Source: Muribaculaceae bacterium Zag1 (GTDB lineage Bacteria; Bacteroidota; Bacteroidia; Bacteroidales; Muribaculaceae). Taken from it: a DNA stretch of 64,000 bases. Of the stretch, positions 16,871 to 23,804 are shown piece after piece; the stretch's first letter is position 1, and each line of letters starts with the position of its first letter. A model generated the notes under the pieces. It was not told the DNA's origin, searched no databases, and saw nothing but the letters and a program-made list of their open reading frames with translations. Made by a program: the position numbers and the translations under genes. The stretch is taken from contig NWBJ01000110.1 in NCBI GenBank assembly GCA_002633115.1, positions 16,470 to 80,469 of the forward strand. Reading direction: 5' to 3'.

Positions 16871-16902
16871 CAAAATTAATGCAATTATTCGTATTATACA
16901 AA
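16871..16902 (-). promoter_or_regulatory. Promoter of the structured RNA and surface-protein operon
   Basis: On the minus strand TTTG (16899-16902), 20 nt, TAATTTTG (16871-16878). The predicted start, near 16864, is a few bases before the closing helix of the structured RNA. Confidence 0.75.
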
Positions 16903-16967
16903 TTTTTGTTTAAAAAAGTATAAATAGCGGAGGTATTAAAGAGAGAAAGACCAACTTGTAATCCGAA

Positions 16968-16999
16968 TTTGGAGAATAGAGGTAATTTTCGTAATTTTG
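16968..16999 (+). promoter_or_regulatory. Promoter of the hepT/mntA pair
   Basis: TTTG at 16968-16971, 20 nt, TAATTTTG at 16992-16999, followed about 30 bp later by the ATG of the first gene. Confidence 0.75.
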
Positions 17000-17028
17000 T
17001 GCTGTAGATTATCAATTTTATATGCTGT

Positions 17029-17442
17029 ATGGATGCTAAGGCTGCCGATGTGCGTTGGAAACAGCGTTTTCAGAATCTCCAGAAGGCCAACTCTCGGTTG
17101 CAGAATGCTGCGGTGAGGGTAGGGGGCTCTGCGCCTGATGAATTGCTGAGGGCTGGGCTGATTCAGACTTTTGAGTTCTCTTTTGAGCTCTCTTGGAAGA
17201 CCCTAAAGGATTATCTCTTTGAAGGCGGAATAGAGGTGAATTCTCCGAGAGAGACATTGCGCATGTCTCTACAGCAAGGAATCATTGACGATGGCGACAA
17301 ATGGATGAAGGCCATGGTTGATCGTAACAAGACTTCTCATATATATGATGAGGAGGAAGCAGAGGAGATTTCCGCCGCAATCCTTACAGAGTATGCTGAG
17401 ATGATTGATACGTTGGTAAGCAAGTTGGGGGGAGAATTATGA
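17029..17442 (+). CDS. hepT: HepT-type HEPN ribonuclease toxin (nucleotidyltransferase substrate-binding family)
   Basis: 137-residue helical protein of the HI0074/HepT family. It carries the HEPN active-site motif RX4HXY as RNKTSHIY (Arg99, His104, Tyr106). In the characterised HepT/MntA systems this protein is an RNase toxin whose motif Tyr is AMPylated and silenced by the MntA partner. The partner gene follows and overlaps by 4 bp (ATGA), and the pair has its own promoter. Toxin/antitoxin function is by family knowledge; some genomes annotate the pair only as a nucleotidyltransferase and its substrate-binding subunit. Confidence 0.85.
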   Translation: MDAKAADVRWKQRFQNLQKANSRLQNAAVRVGGSAPDELLRAGLIQTFEFSFELSWKTLKDYLFEGGIEVNSPRETLRMSLQQGIIDDGDKWMKAMVDRNKTSHIYDEEEAEEISAAILTEYAEMIDTLVSKLGGEL

Positions 17443-17735
17443 AACCGATACCAGGGCTTAGCGATTGGTCAAATGCCATTGTGAGTGATATATTGGATAA
17501 ATATCCTGAGGCTCAGCCCATAGTGCTGTTTGGGTCGAGAGCCAAAGGCACTTTTCGCAATGGCTCTGACATAGACCTAGCAATTATGGGCCAGTGTGAC
17601 TCTGACCTGCTCTATCGTATTCAAGGAGATTTTGAGGATTCATATCTGCCATATTTTGTTGACGTCCTCGCCTTCTCTAAGCTAAAGAATCAATCCCTTA
17701 AGGACCATATAAAGCGCGTAGGAATCACTTTGTGA
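17439..17735 (+). CDS. mntA: MntA-type minimal nucleotidyltransferase antitoxin
   Basis: 98 residues. It has the minimal nucleotidyltransferase signature GSX10DXD (GSRAKGTFRNGSDIDLAI; Gly32, Ser33, Asp44, Asp46). In this family the enzyme adds AMP to the HEPN partner and neutralises it. Length and overlap with the upstream HepT gene match the standard two-gene module. Key residues are intact, so it should be active. Confidence 0.85.
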   Translation: MKPIPGLSDWSNAIVSDILDKYPEAQPIVLFGSRAKGTFRNGSDIDLAIMGQCDSDLLYRIQGDFEDSYLPYFVDVLAFSKLKNQSLKDHIKRVGITL

Positions 17736-17768
17736 AAACATAATACAACCCCATAGAGAAAAATACTT

Positions 17769-17897
17769 ATGACAGAGCAGAATTACCCCATAGGATTGCA
17801 GGACTTTGCCGAAATACGTCAAAGCGGTAAGGTGTATATTGACAAGACCTCTTCTACCACCCACAACATCTCCAAATGGAAAATAATGGCCACATGA
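17769..17897 (+). pseudogene. N-terminal remnant of an AAA-ATPase-like (PF09820 type) protein
   Basis: 42 codons beginning MTEQNYPIGLQDFAEIRQSG and continuing KVYIDKT. This is the standard start of the large PF09820/DUF1703 ATPase-like proteins common in Bacteroidales, which normally exceed 500 residues. Here similarity ends after about 27 residues; no Walker A region follows and the frame soon stops. It is a truncated relic. Confidence 0.6.
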
Positions 17898-18082
17898 GCC
17901 TTAATTCAATAGGGATTGATGGCCTGACAATTCAAACTCCTACTTCCCTCCAAGCGGATGAATGTTTCGACCTCGTAGAGATACAGGTTTTATCAGTCCC
18001 TTGGTTTTCATGTTGAGCACAAAGCCTCCCTGCATGGAGAAAATTTCCTGAAAATGGAGAGAGGCTCGGAAGGAGAGACCCT
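17898..18082. other. Decayed non-coding stretch
   Basis: No intact gene. A short plus-strand frame (MSLNSIGIDGLTIQTPTSLQ, then ADECFDLVEIQV) overlaps the end of the ATPase relic and stops near 18017. It may be another gene scrap. No promoter or terminator was seen. Confidence 0.3.
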
Positions 18083-18311
18083 TTACATATCTTCCATGGT
18101 CAGGAGGCGAGGCTCAATATCGTAGGCAGATAGGACTATGGATTTTATTCTGTCCACTTTCTTTAGGCACATAAATACCCAAGGCGTCTGAAATCAACTG
18201 CGAGAATTCCTGGCACAGCGCAGCCTCATTCTTGCGGCTCACAAACAGATACACGGTGGGCTCCTCACCCTTAGCGGCTTCAACGGCAAGAGAGGTCTTG
18301 CATTCTGCCAT
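18083..18311 (-). pseudogene. Frameshifted fragment of an unknown protein
   Basis: A 65-codon frame starts at 18311 (MAECKTSLAVEAAKGEEPTV...) and runs to GIYVPKE. After that point a different frame reads KVDRIKSIVLSAYDIEPRLL and stops at 18083. The join has protein-like composition in both parts and suggests one gene broken by a frameshift. I do not recognise the family. It lies in a decayed stretch between the hepT/mntA pair and the AraC gene; coding status is uncertain. Confidence 0.3.
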
Positions 18312-18361
18312 TGGCCGAACTGTTTGTCCACCTTACATTAAGTTGGATGGTGAATTTCGCT

Positions 18362-19246
18362 CTACTTTCGGAAATCGGTTGGTGTCATTCCGGTCTGTTT
18401 CTTGAAGAATCGCACAAAATGCTGGGGGTACTCGTATCCCAGGGCTTCTGCCACTTGCGAAACACTCATATCGGGGACAAGCAGCAGTTCCTTTGCTTTC
18501 TCCAAAATGCGACTGCCCAGATATTCTTTGGCCGAGACCCCTGTTTCGCGACGGACAAGGTCGCCAAAATAGCCGGGTGAAAGACAAATCTGGTCAGCAA
18601 AATAGTTCACCGTAGGCACTCCATGCTGTTTGGCCTTGCCACTGTTCAGATAGTCGGCAATCAGATTTTCAAAGCGCAACAGCACGTCATGATTAAGCAG
18701 ACTGCGCTCTGTGAACTGGCGGTCGTAGAAGCGCACGCAGTAGTCGAGCAGCAATTTGATGTTGTCGCACAGCACCGACTGTGTGTGAGCGTCACCTGCA
18801 TTCTCCAGCTCGATTTCCATAATTTCTATCAGATGGCTTACTACGCTAAACTCCGACGGCGACAGATGCAACGCCTCGTTGGAGGAATAGCTGAAGAAGT
18901 TGTAGCGTGAAATCTCACGGCCCAGGGCTGTGCCGTGGATGAAATCCGGGTGAAAGAGCAACCCCTTAAATTTAGGGTCTTTGCCGGGTATGGCCTCAAA
19001 CTCGCATATCTGGCCGGGAGCAAAGGCGATGATGCTCTTGTCGCCGTGGTCGTAACTGGTCTTGCCATAGGTAATGGTGCAGCTGGCCATGTCTTTTAAG
19101 AACAAGGCATAGAAGCCCCAATGCATCATGTAGGGCTTCAGCTTGTCAGGCTCCTCGCAATTCACAACAGCCACCAGCGGGTGTCGCATCTCGAAGCCGA
19201 ACAAACGGCAGTAGGTATGTATTGAATCGAGTTGTACAACTTCCAT
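18362..19246 (-). CDS. AraC family transcriptional regulator
   Basis: 294 residues from the ATG at 19246 (MEVVQLDSIHTYCRLFGFEM). The frame is open to 19351, but a -7 box (TAACTTTG on the minus strand, 19339-19346) lies within those extra codons, so they are leader. The N-terminal cupin-like sensing domain (GDKSIIAFAPGQICEFEAIP) is followed by a C-terminal double helix-turn-helix (YFADQICLSPGYFGDLVRRE and SVSQVAEALGYEYPQHFVRF). It is divergent from the aldo/keto reductase operon at 19489, which it probably controls. The inducer is unknown. Confidence 0.9.
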   Translation of the reverse strand: MEVVQLDSIHTYCRLFGFEMRHPLVAVVNCEEPDKLKPYMMHWGFYALFLKDMASCTITYGKTSYDHGDKSIIAFAPGQICEFEAIPGKDPKFKGLLFHPDFIHGTALGREISRYNFFSYSSNEALHLSPSEFSVVSHLIEIMEIELENAGDAHTQSVLCDNIKLLLDYCVRFYDRQFTERSLLNHDVLLRFENLIADYLNSGKAKQHGVPTVNYFADQICLSPGYFGDLVRRETGVSAKEYLGSRILEKAKELLLVPDMSVSQVAEALGYEYPQHFVRFFKKQTGMTPTDFRK

Positions 19247-19455
19247 GATCACGTCATTTTGTTGGCAAAGGGAGTGCAAGCCGAGAGCAGAAGCCAAACT
19301 TGTTTGGCTTTGCCGAGGCGCAGCCTGCTTTCGCGTAGCAAAGTTACTCATTTTTGTTGGTTTACACCCATTTTAAGAGGCCTGATTTGACACAAAGAGG
19401 GAAAATGGTAATCTTTCCCTTACTTCGGGTATGGTCTCCAGGGCCGTTTCGGCTG

Positions 19456-19463
19456 TAACTTTG
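19456..19463 (+). promoter_or_regulatory. -7 box of the aldo/keto reductase operon
   Basis: TAACTTTGCATC, 25 bp before the ATG at 19489. The spacing is typical. The divergent AraC promoter is about 110 bp away, so regulator sites between them could act on both. Confidence 0.65.
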
Positions 19464-19488
19464 CATCATAACTTTAAAACCAGAAAAA

Positions 19489-20397
19489 ATGAACAGTCAT
19501 GTTTTATCCGAGAGCTTCATGCTCTCCAACGGGGTGCGAATCCCTAAAGTAGGTCTCGGCACATGGGAAATCGCCGATGACAAGGTGGCCGATGCAGTAC
19601 GCGCAGCCATAAAAATAGGTTATCGGCACATAGACACGGCCCAAGGCTACGGCAACGAGCGTGGCGTGGGCGAAGGCATCCGCACATGTGGACTGAAGCG
19701 AGACGAAATATTTGTGACCACAAAACTTGAAGCGGACATCAAAGGCTATGACGGCACGCAAGCCGCCATTGAGAGCTCGCTTGACCGGCTTGGGCTCGAC
19801 TACATCGACCTGATGATCATCCACGCTCCACAGCCGTGGAAGCATTTCCGCGAGGCTGACCGTTTCTTTGAAGGCAACCAAGCCGTTTGGTGCGCTTTGG
19901 AGAAAGCCTACAAGGCTGGGCGTTTGCGTGCCATCGGTCTGAGCAACTTCCAAGAGGAAGACATCGAGAACATCCTCGGACATTGCGAGGTGCGTCCAAT
20001 GGTGAACCAGATACTTGCTCACGTAAGCAACACGCCATTCGGTCTGATTGACTATTGCCACGAGAACAACCTCCTTGTTGAGGCATACTCTCCGATGGGG
20101 CATGGCGTAATGCTGCAAGACAAAATTGTTGGCGCTATGGCTGAGCGCTATGGGGTAAGCATCGCCCAGCTCTGCATCCGCTATTGCCTGCAACTCGGTC
20201 TTGTAGTGCTTCCAAAGACTTCCAATCCGGCACACATGCAGAGCAATGCCTGTGTGGACTTCGAGATTTCTGCCGCTGACATGCAGGTGCTCAAAGATAT
20301 TCCTAAAATCAAGAATTACGGCGAGTGGAGCATCTTCCCTGTTTACGGAGGCAAGGCAAACGGCGACGGCACATATACCGCAAGAGATTTCCATTAA
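19489..20397 (+). CDS. Aldo/keto reductase (NADPH-dependent)
   Basis: 302 residues, the full length of a typical (beta/alpha)8 aldo/keto reductase. The catalytic tetrad is visible: Asp49 and Tyr54 (HIDTAQGYGNE), Lys79 (VTTKLE) and His112 (IIHAPQPW). The cofactor-binding C-terminal segment (VVLPKTSNPAHMQSN) is also present. It reduces carbonyl compounds in the cytosol; the natural substrate is unknown. A lipoprotein of the formylglycine-generating-enzyme fold follows 20 bp downstream, apparently in the same operon, and an AraC regulator is divergent. Confidence 0.92.
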   Translation: MNSHVLSESFMLSNGVRIPKVGLGTWEIADDKVADAVRAAIKIGYRHIDTAQGYGNERGVGEGIRTCGLKRDEIFVTTKLEADIKGYDGTQAAIESSLDRLGLDYIDLMIIHAPQPWKHFREADRFFEGNQAVWCALEKAYKAGRLRAIGLSNFQEEDIENILGHCEVRPMVNQILAHVSNTPFGLIDYCHENNLLVEAYSPMGHGVMLQDKIVGAMAERYGVSIAQLCIRYCLQLGLVVLPKTSNPAHMQSNACVDFEISAADMQVLKDIPKIKNYGEWSIFPVYGGKANGDGTYTARDFH

Positions 20398-20417
20398 CAA
20401 ATAAGAACAATAAGCAT

Positions 20418-21428
20418 ATGAATAAACTAACGCAAATGGCATTGTCGCTGTATTTTGCAGCGTGCATGCCGATTACAATGATGGCTTGCACCTCGTGCAG
20501 CAACGATAACAACGAAGACATGGAACAAAGTATCAATCTACAGAACAGTACTGCCTCTACAGAGGGAAACGGAGACCGCACGTTCTCCGTAGGTGGCGTG
20601 GATTTCAAAATGGTATTTGTGAGGCATGGCACCTTTACAATGGGAAGCAGCGACACGAGCGTTCAGTTCAGTGAATCACCCGCACACCAGGTTACATTGA
20701 CCAAGGATTTCCTCATTGGCGAGACAGAAGTGACAGAGGCTCTATGGAACGCTGTAATGGGTAGCAGTGGCGGTTCTGCCACGCTGCCAAAGACCTCTGT
20801 AACATGGACTCAGGCTCACAATTTCATTGACAGACTTAATGAAATTGCACGTTCACAAGGCCTGATTTCCGATAACGAAAGTTTCCGCCTTCCGACAGAG
20901 GCCCAGTGGGAGTTTGCTGCAAAGGGCGGCAATAAGAGCCAAGGGTATCTCTATTCGGGGAGCAACAACATCAACGATGTGGCTGTAACTCGCGAGAACT
21001 CCGGAAGCGATGCGCCTATACATGTCAAGAGCAAACAGCCCAACGAACTCGGTATCTACGACATGAGCGGCAATGCTTACGAATGGGTGGACGATCGAGG
21101 GGCGGCTTACAGTTCAGAGGCACAAACCGACCCGCAGCAGACCACCGGCTCTGGCTACGTGAAACGCGGAGGCAGCAACTACCACCGATTTTCTTCAGAG
21201 CCTTACCTCTTCACCACAACTGGCCGATATTTCTATAGCAGCACCGACTGGACTATCGGTTTCCGAATTGCTTTGGAGATAGATTCGTCAGCGACAGCTC
21301 TAGCCAGTATTCAAGCAGATAGAAATGGCAAGGAAACCATCTATGACCTACAAGGCAATAGACTAATGGCGATGAATAAAAGCGGCTTTTACATCGTGAA
21401 CGGGAAAAAAGTATTCAAGAAGTTATGA
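20418..21428 (+). CDS. Lipoprotein with formylglycine-generating-enzyme (SUMF1-like) domain
   Basis: 336 residues from the ATG at 20418, chosen because it gives a lipoprotein signal (MNKLTQMALSLYFAACMPIT then MMAC); the open frame extends upstream into the reductase gene. The domain near residues 60-290 has the family landmarks FTMGSSD, GETEVTEALWNAVMG, RLPTEAQWEFAAKGG, YDMSGNAYEWVDD and RGGSNYH. The last 45 residues (ETIYDLQGNRLMAM...) resemble a Bacteroidetes C-terminal sorting domain. The cysteine pair of true sulfatase-activating enzymes was not seen, so it is more likely a binding or other enzyme of this fold. It ends with KVFKKL. Confidence 0.85.
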   Translation: MNKLTQMALSLYFAACMPITMMACTSCSNDNNEDMEQSINLQNSTASTEGNGDRTFSVGGVDFKMVFVRHGTFTMGSSDTSVQFSESPAHQVTLTKDFLIGETEVTEALWNAVMGSSGGSATLPKTSVTWTQAHNFIDRLNEIARSQGLISDNESFRLPTEAQWEFAAKGGNKSQGYLYSGSNNINDVAVTRENSGSDAPIHVKSKQPNELGIYDMSGNAYEWVDDRGAAYSSEAQTDPQQTTGSGYVKRGGSNYHRFSSEPYLFTTTGRYFYSSTDWTIGFRIALEIDSSATALASIQADRNGKETIYDLQGNRLMAMNKSGFYIVNGKKVFKKL

Positions 21429-21471
21429 GACTTCCAATCAAAAAATGGATGCCGCTCATCAGTATGACTGT

Positions 21472-21498
21472 GTGTACAGGGGACAGTCCCCTGTACAC
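21472..21498. repeat. 27-bp perfect palindrome
   Basis: Arms GTGTACAGGGGAC and GTCCCCTGTACAC around a single A. An identical palindrome lies at 22937-22963, so the AAA/DUF4143 gene sits between the two copies. This copy lies 44 bp past the stop at 21428 and may also end transcription. Confidence 0.8.
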
Positions 21499-21551
21499 GG
21501 TTGAAGACCTCTTGAGCCCTATTATTTGATTTATCTGCGGAAAAAATCTGA

Positions 21552-22757
21552 CTACTTTTCCAATCCGATTAACCAAAGCGGAAGTTTGGCTCCTATGGGA
21601 TAAAGTAAATCATCGGATAACACGTAAGAATTTGGTATATCCGCAATTTGTGAGAAAGATTTGTCTGGACCTCCAACCTCGAAAAGCCATTTACCATCCA
21701 CCAGAAAATCCCCATGTTGCTTGCCATATTCCACTCGGTGGCGACGCATTAGCTGCTGCACAGCAAATGTTTCTCTTGCTGTGCCTATTTCAGGCATTTG
21801 ATCATAAGACAATATCTGAAGCAGATTGTTGTTTTGGATGTAAATTTTGTCAGGTTTTTGGAGCTTTTTGATAGAATTTACATCAGCATACAATAGATTC
21901 AGTAGCTGAGCATCATTGAGGGCATTTAAATAATTCAGCACTGAAGGGCGGCTAAGTTCTAAGAGACGGCCAAGGCGAGTAATGTCAACCTCATAAGGCT
22001 TTGAGGAAGCGCAAAAACGCAGGAGAGCTTTAATCTTTCGCGCTTGTCCAGGCTCAATTCCTCTCAATAACGGTATCTCCTGGTCAATAATGAAATTGAT
22101 TATATTTTCTATGGTGAGATTATACTCCTCTCTATCTTCTCCATCGAAAAAAGGATAATAACCAGCCTGTAAATAGTTGCGGAATTCACGTATCGGTACA
22201 AATTGTTGGTTTACTTTAATGCATATGTCTCCAGCATTCTCAAGAAGTTCGTTGAGAGGATAGGATGGAAATCTTAGATCATGATAGAATTCGAGATACT
22301 CAACAAACGAAAGCCCATGCATAAGATAAGGGCGGCATCTGCGTGAGAGGTCGGCATCAGCATTTAGTATTTTAAGCAATGAAGAGCCTGAAATTACTAC
22401 CTTAAGTTCTGGGAAGGAGTCATAAATCTCCTTAACCTCACGGCTCCAATTATCATATTTATGCACCTCGTCGAGAAAGAGGCGTTTCCCTCCGGTTAGC
22501 TGGAATTGTGAGGCCAATTCCACCAAAGTATGGTTGGAGAAATAGATGCTATCGAGCGAACAGTAGAGTGCCTCACGGGTGGTGATGGGATAATTCAACT
22601 TTATATATTGCAATATGAGGGTAGTTTTTCCTACACCTCTTGATCCACGTATAGACAGTAAACGTTTGTCCCATTTGATTTCATACATGAGGCTGCGTAT
22701 GTGCTCCGTCGAGGTTAGAGCCAGCAGATGTTGTTGTCGGGCGAATAGGGTATCCAT
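21552..22757 (-). CDS. AAA family ATPase with DUF4143 domain
   Basis: 401 residues. Walker A is GSRGVGKTT (residues 38-46) and Walker B is KRLFLDEVHKY. A conserved sensor-like VVISGSSLLKI and RCRPYLMHGLSFVEYLEFYH follow. The C-terminal part (about 200-390) is the DUF4143 region with a PD-(D/E)XK-like end, including a winged-helix-like segment (LGRLLELSRPSVLNYLNAL). These solitary ATPases are common and mobile in Bacteroidales; their role is unproven. The gene is AT-rich and bounded by identical palindromes, with a 59-bp palindrome upstream. Confidence 0.88.
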   Translation of the reverse strand: MDTLFARQQHLLALTSTEHIRSLMYEIKWDKRLLSIRGSRGVGKTTLILQYIKLNYPITTREALYCSLDSIYFSNHTLVELASQFQLTGGKRLFLDEVHKYDNWSREVKEIYDSFPELKVVISGSSLLKILNADADLSRRCRPYLMHGLSFVEYLEFYHDLRFPSYPLNELLENAGDICIKVNQQFVPIREFRNYLQAGYYPFFDGEDREEYNLTIENIINFIIDQEIPLLRGIEPGQARKIKALLRFCASSKPYEVDITRLGRLLELSRPSVLNYLNALNDAQLLNLLYADVNSIKKLQKPDKIYIQNNNLLQILSYDQMPEIGTARETFAVQQLMRRHRVEYGKQHGDFLVDGKWLFEVGGPDKSFSQIADIPNSYVLSDDLLYPIGAKLPLWLIGLEK

Positions 22758-22819
22758 AACAGCATAGAATTACACGGCAAAATTAGGAATAAAAAATTGG
22801 AATTCCAAATAATTTTAGC

Positions 22820-22878
22820 AGAGTGTAAATCGCGATTAACAAATTTGGGCCAAATTCGTTAATCGCGATTTACACTCT
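22820..22878. repeat. 59-bp near-perfect palindrome upstream of the ATPase gene
   Basis: AGAGTGTAAATCGCGATTAAC (22820-22840) is the exact reverse complement of the sequence at 22858-22878. The centre adds AATTTGG/CCAAATT around one G, leaving a single mismatch in 29-bp arms. Each arm itself contains AATCGCGATT. It lies 62 bp before the ATPase start and could be an operator, a terminator for leftward readthrough, or a mobile-element trace. Confidence 0.75.
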
Positions 22879-22936
22879 CGGTACCTAGGTCTTTCAAGGT
22901 GAGCAGTTCTCCATCGTTATTGTAAGGAGAATAAGT

Positions 22937-22963
22937 GTGTACAGGGGACAGTCCCCTGTACAC
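22937..22963. repeat. 27-bp perfect palindrome, second copy
   Basis: Same sequence as at 21472-21498 (GTGTACAGGGGAC-A-GTCCCCTGTACAC). TCCTGTTCACAGTTGG follows as a partial echo of the flank. Confidence 0.8.
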
Positions 22964-22992
22964 AGTTGGTTTCCTGTTCACAGTTGGGACTC

Positions 22993-23078
22993 CCTCAGCA
23001 GGCGGTAGCCTTCCCCCTTTAGGGGGTTAGGGGGCTGAGCTTAGGGGCTGAGCTTAGGGGGCTGAGCTTAGGGGGCTG
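22993..23078. repeat. GC-rich dispersed repeat followed by a short tandem repeat
   Basis: The segment at 22993-23036 (AGGCGGTAGCCTTCCCCCTT, then TAGGGGGTTAGGGGGCT) is one of four copies in this window. It runs into about four tandem units of GGGGCTGAGCTTA. It lies between the ATPase region and the promoter at 23128. Confidence 0.75.
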
Positions 23079-23127
23079 CCCGTAAGAATACTCAAAAGTG
23101 AGTATGGTGTAATTGATTGGAATTTTG

Positions 23128-23135
23128 TAACTTTG
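23128..23135 (+). promoter_or_regulatory. -7 box of the lipoprotein/M16 operon
   Basis: TAACTTTGCAC, 41 bp before the ATG at 23177. No clear TTTG is seen 20 nt upstream. Confidence 0.6.
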
Positions 23136-23176
23136 CACAAAATATTAAGGCAATTACAAAAACATCCAATCAGATT

Positions 23177-23800
23177 ATGAGAAAGACCATATCATTCATG
23201 GCTGCTATAGCCATGATCTGCCTTATGGCAGCTTGCGGCAAGAAGGCCGATACCCAACAAGAAACAGTAGTCTACAGCGTAGAGCAAGTGCTCGAAGCTG
23301 GCGATAGCCTCTCGGGCCAGGAAGTGACCGTCGAGGGCGTATGCTCGCACCTGTGCAAGCACGGCGGCAAGAAGATGTTCCTCAAAGACAGCGAAGATGG
23401 ACGCCTGCTGCGCGTCGAGGCTGGCGAGCTTGGCTCATTCCCCCAGGAGACCGTAGGCCAGACCGTAAAGGTGACTGGCGAACTGGTAGAGCAGCGCATC
23501 GACGAGGACTACCTGATGGGCTGGGAGCGCCAGCAAGAAGAGGCTGAGGCCAAAGCCGCAGCCGAGGCTGCCAACGCTGCCGCCAACGGAGCCGAAGTGG
23601 CCGAAGCAGATACCACCAAAGAGGCCAAAGGCCACTGCGACACCGACAAGCAAGCTCGCCAAGAAGTCGGCGACACCCCCGCTGAGCGTATCGCCGGATA
23701 TCGCGAGCGTATTGCTGAGCAAGTTGCCAACGGTGGCAAACCCTATCTGAGCTTTTTCCACATCGTGGCCAACAGCTACGAAATAGTAGGGGAGGAGTGA
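23177..23800 (+). CDS. Small lipoprotein with OB-fold-like domain
   Basis: 207 residues from the ATG at 23177, which yields a lipoprotein signal (MIC-LMAAC); 20 extra upstream codons overlap the leader. The first 100 residues look like an OB-fold nucleic-acid or metal-site domain (SLSGQEVTVEGVCSHLCKHG with GGKKMFLKDSEDG and TVKVTGELVEQ). A Cys-x3-Cys-x-His cluster there may bind a metal. An Ala/Glu-rich helix of about 50 residues follows. It lies 4 bp before the M16 peptidase gene and is probably cotranscribed. Function unknown. Confidence 0.75.
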   Translation: MRKTISFMAAIAMICLMAACGKKADTQQETVVYSVEQVLEAGDSLSGQEVTVEGVCSHLCKHGGKKMFLKDSEDGRLLRVEAGELGSFPQETVGQTVKVTGELVEQRIDEDYLMGWERQQEEAEAKAAAEAANAAANGAEVAEADTTKEAKGHCDTDKQARQEVGDTPAERIAGYRERIAEQVANGGKPYLSFFHIVANSYEIVGEE

Positions 23801-23804
23801 GGAT

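Noticed and set aside
19504..20442. 312-codon frame opposite the aldo/keto reductase
   Set aside because: Mirror frame of a certain gene with intact catalytic residues; no recognisable protein.
20418..21428. Variable protein of a diversity-generating retroelement (formylglycine-enzyme fold with a GFR-type end)
   Set aside because: No reverse transcriptase or template repeat was seen nearby, and a sorting-type tail follows the domain.
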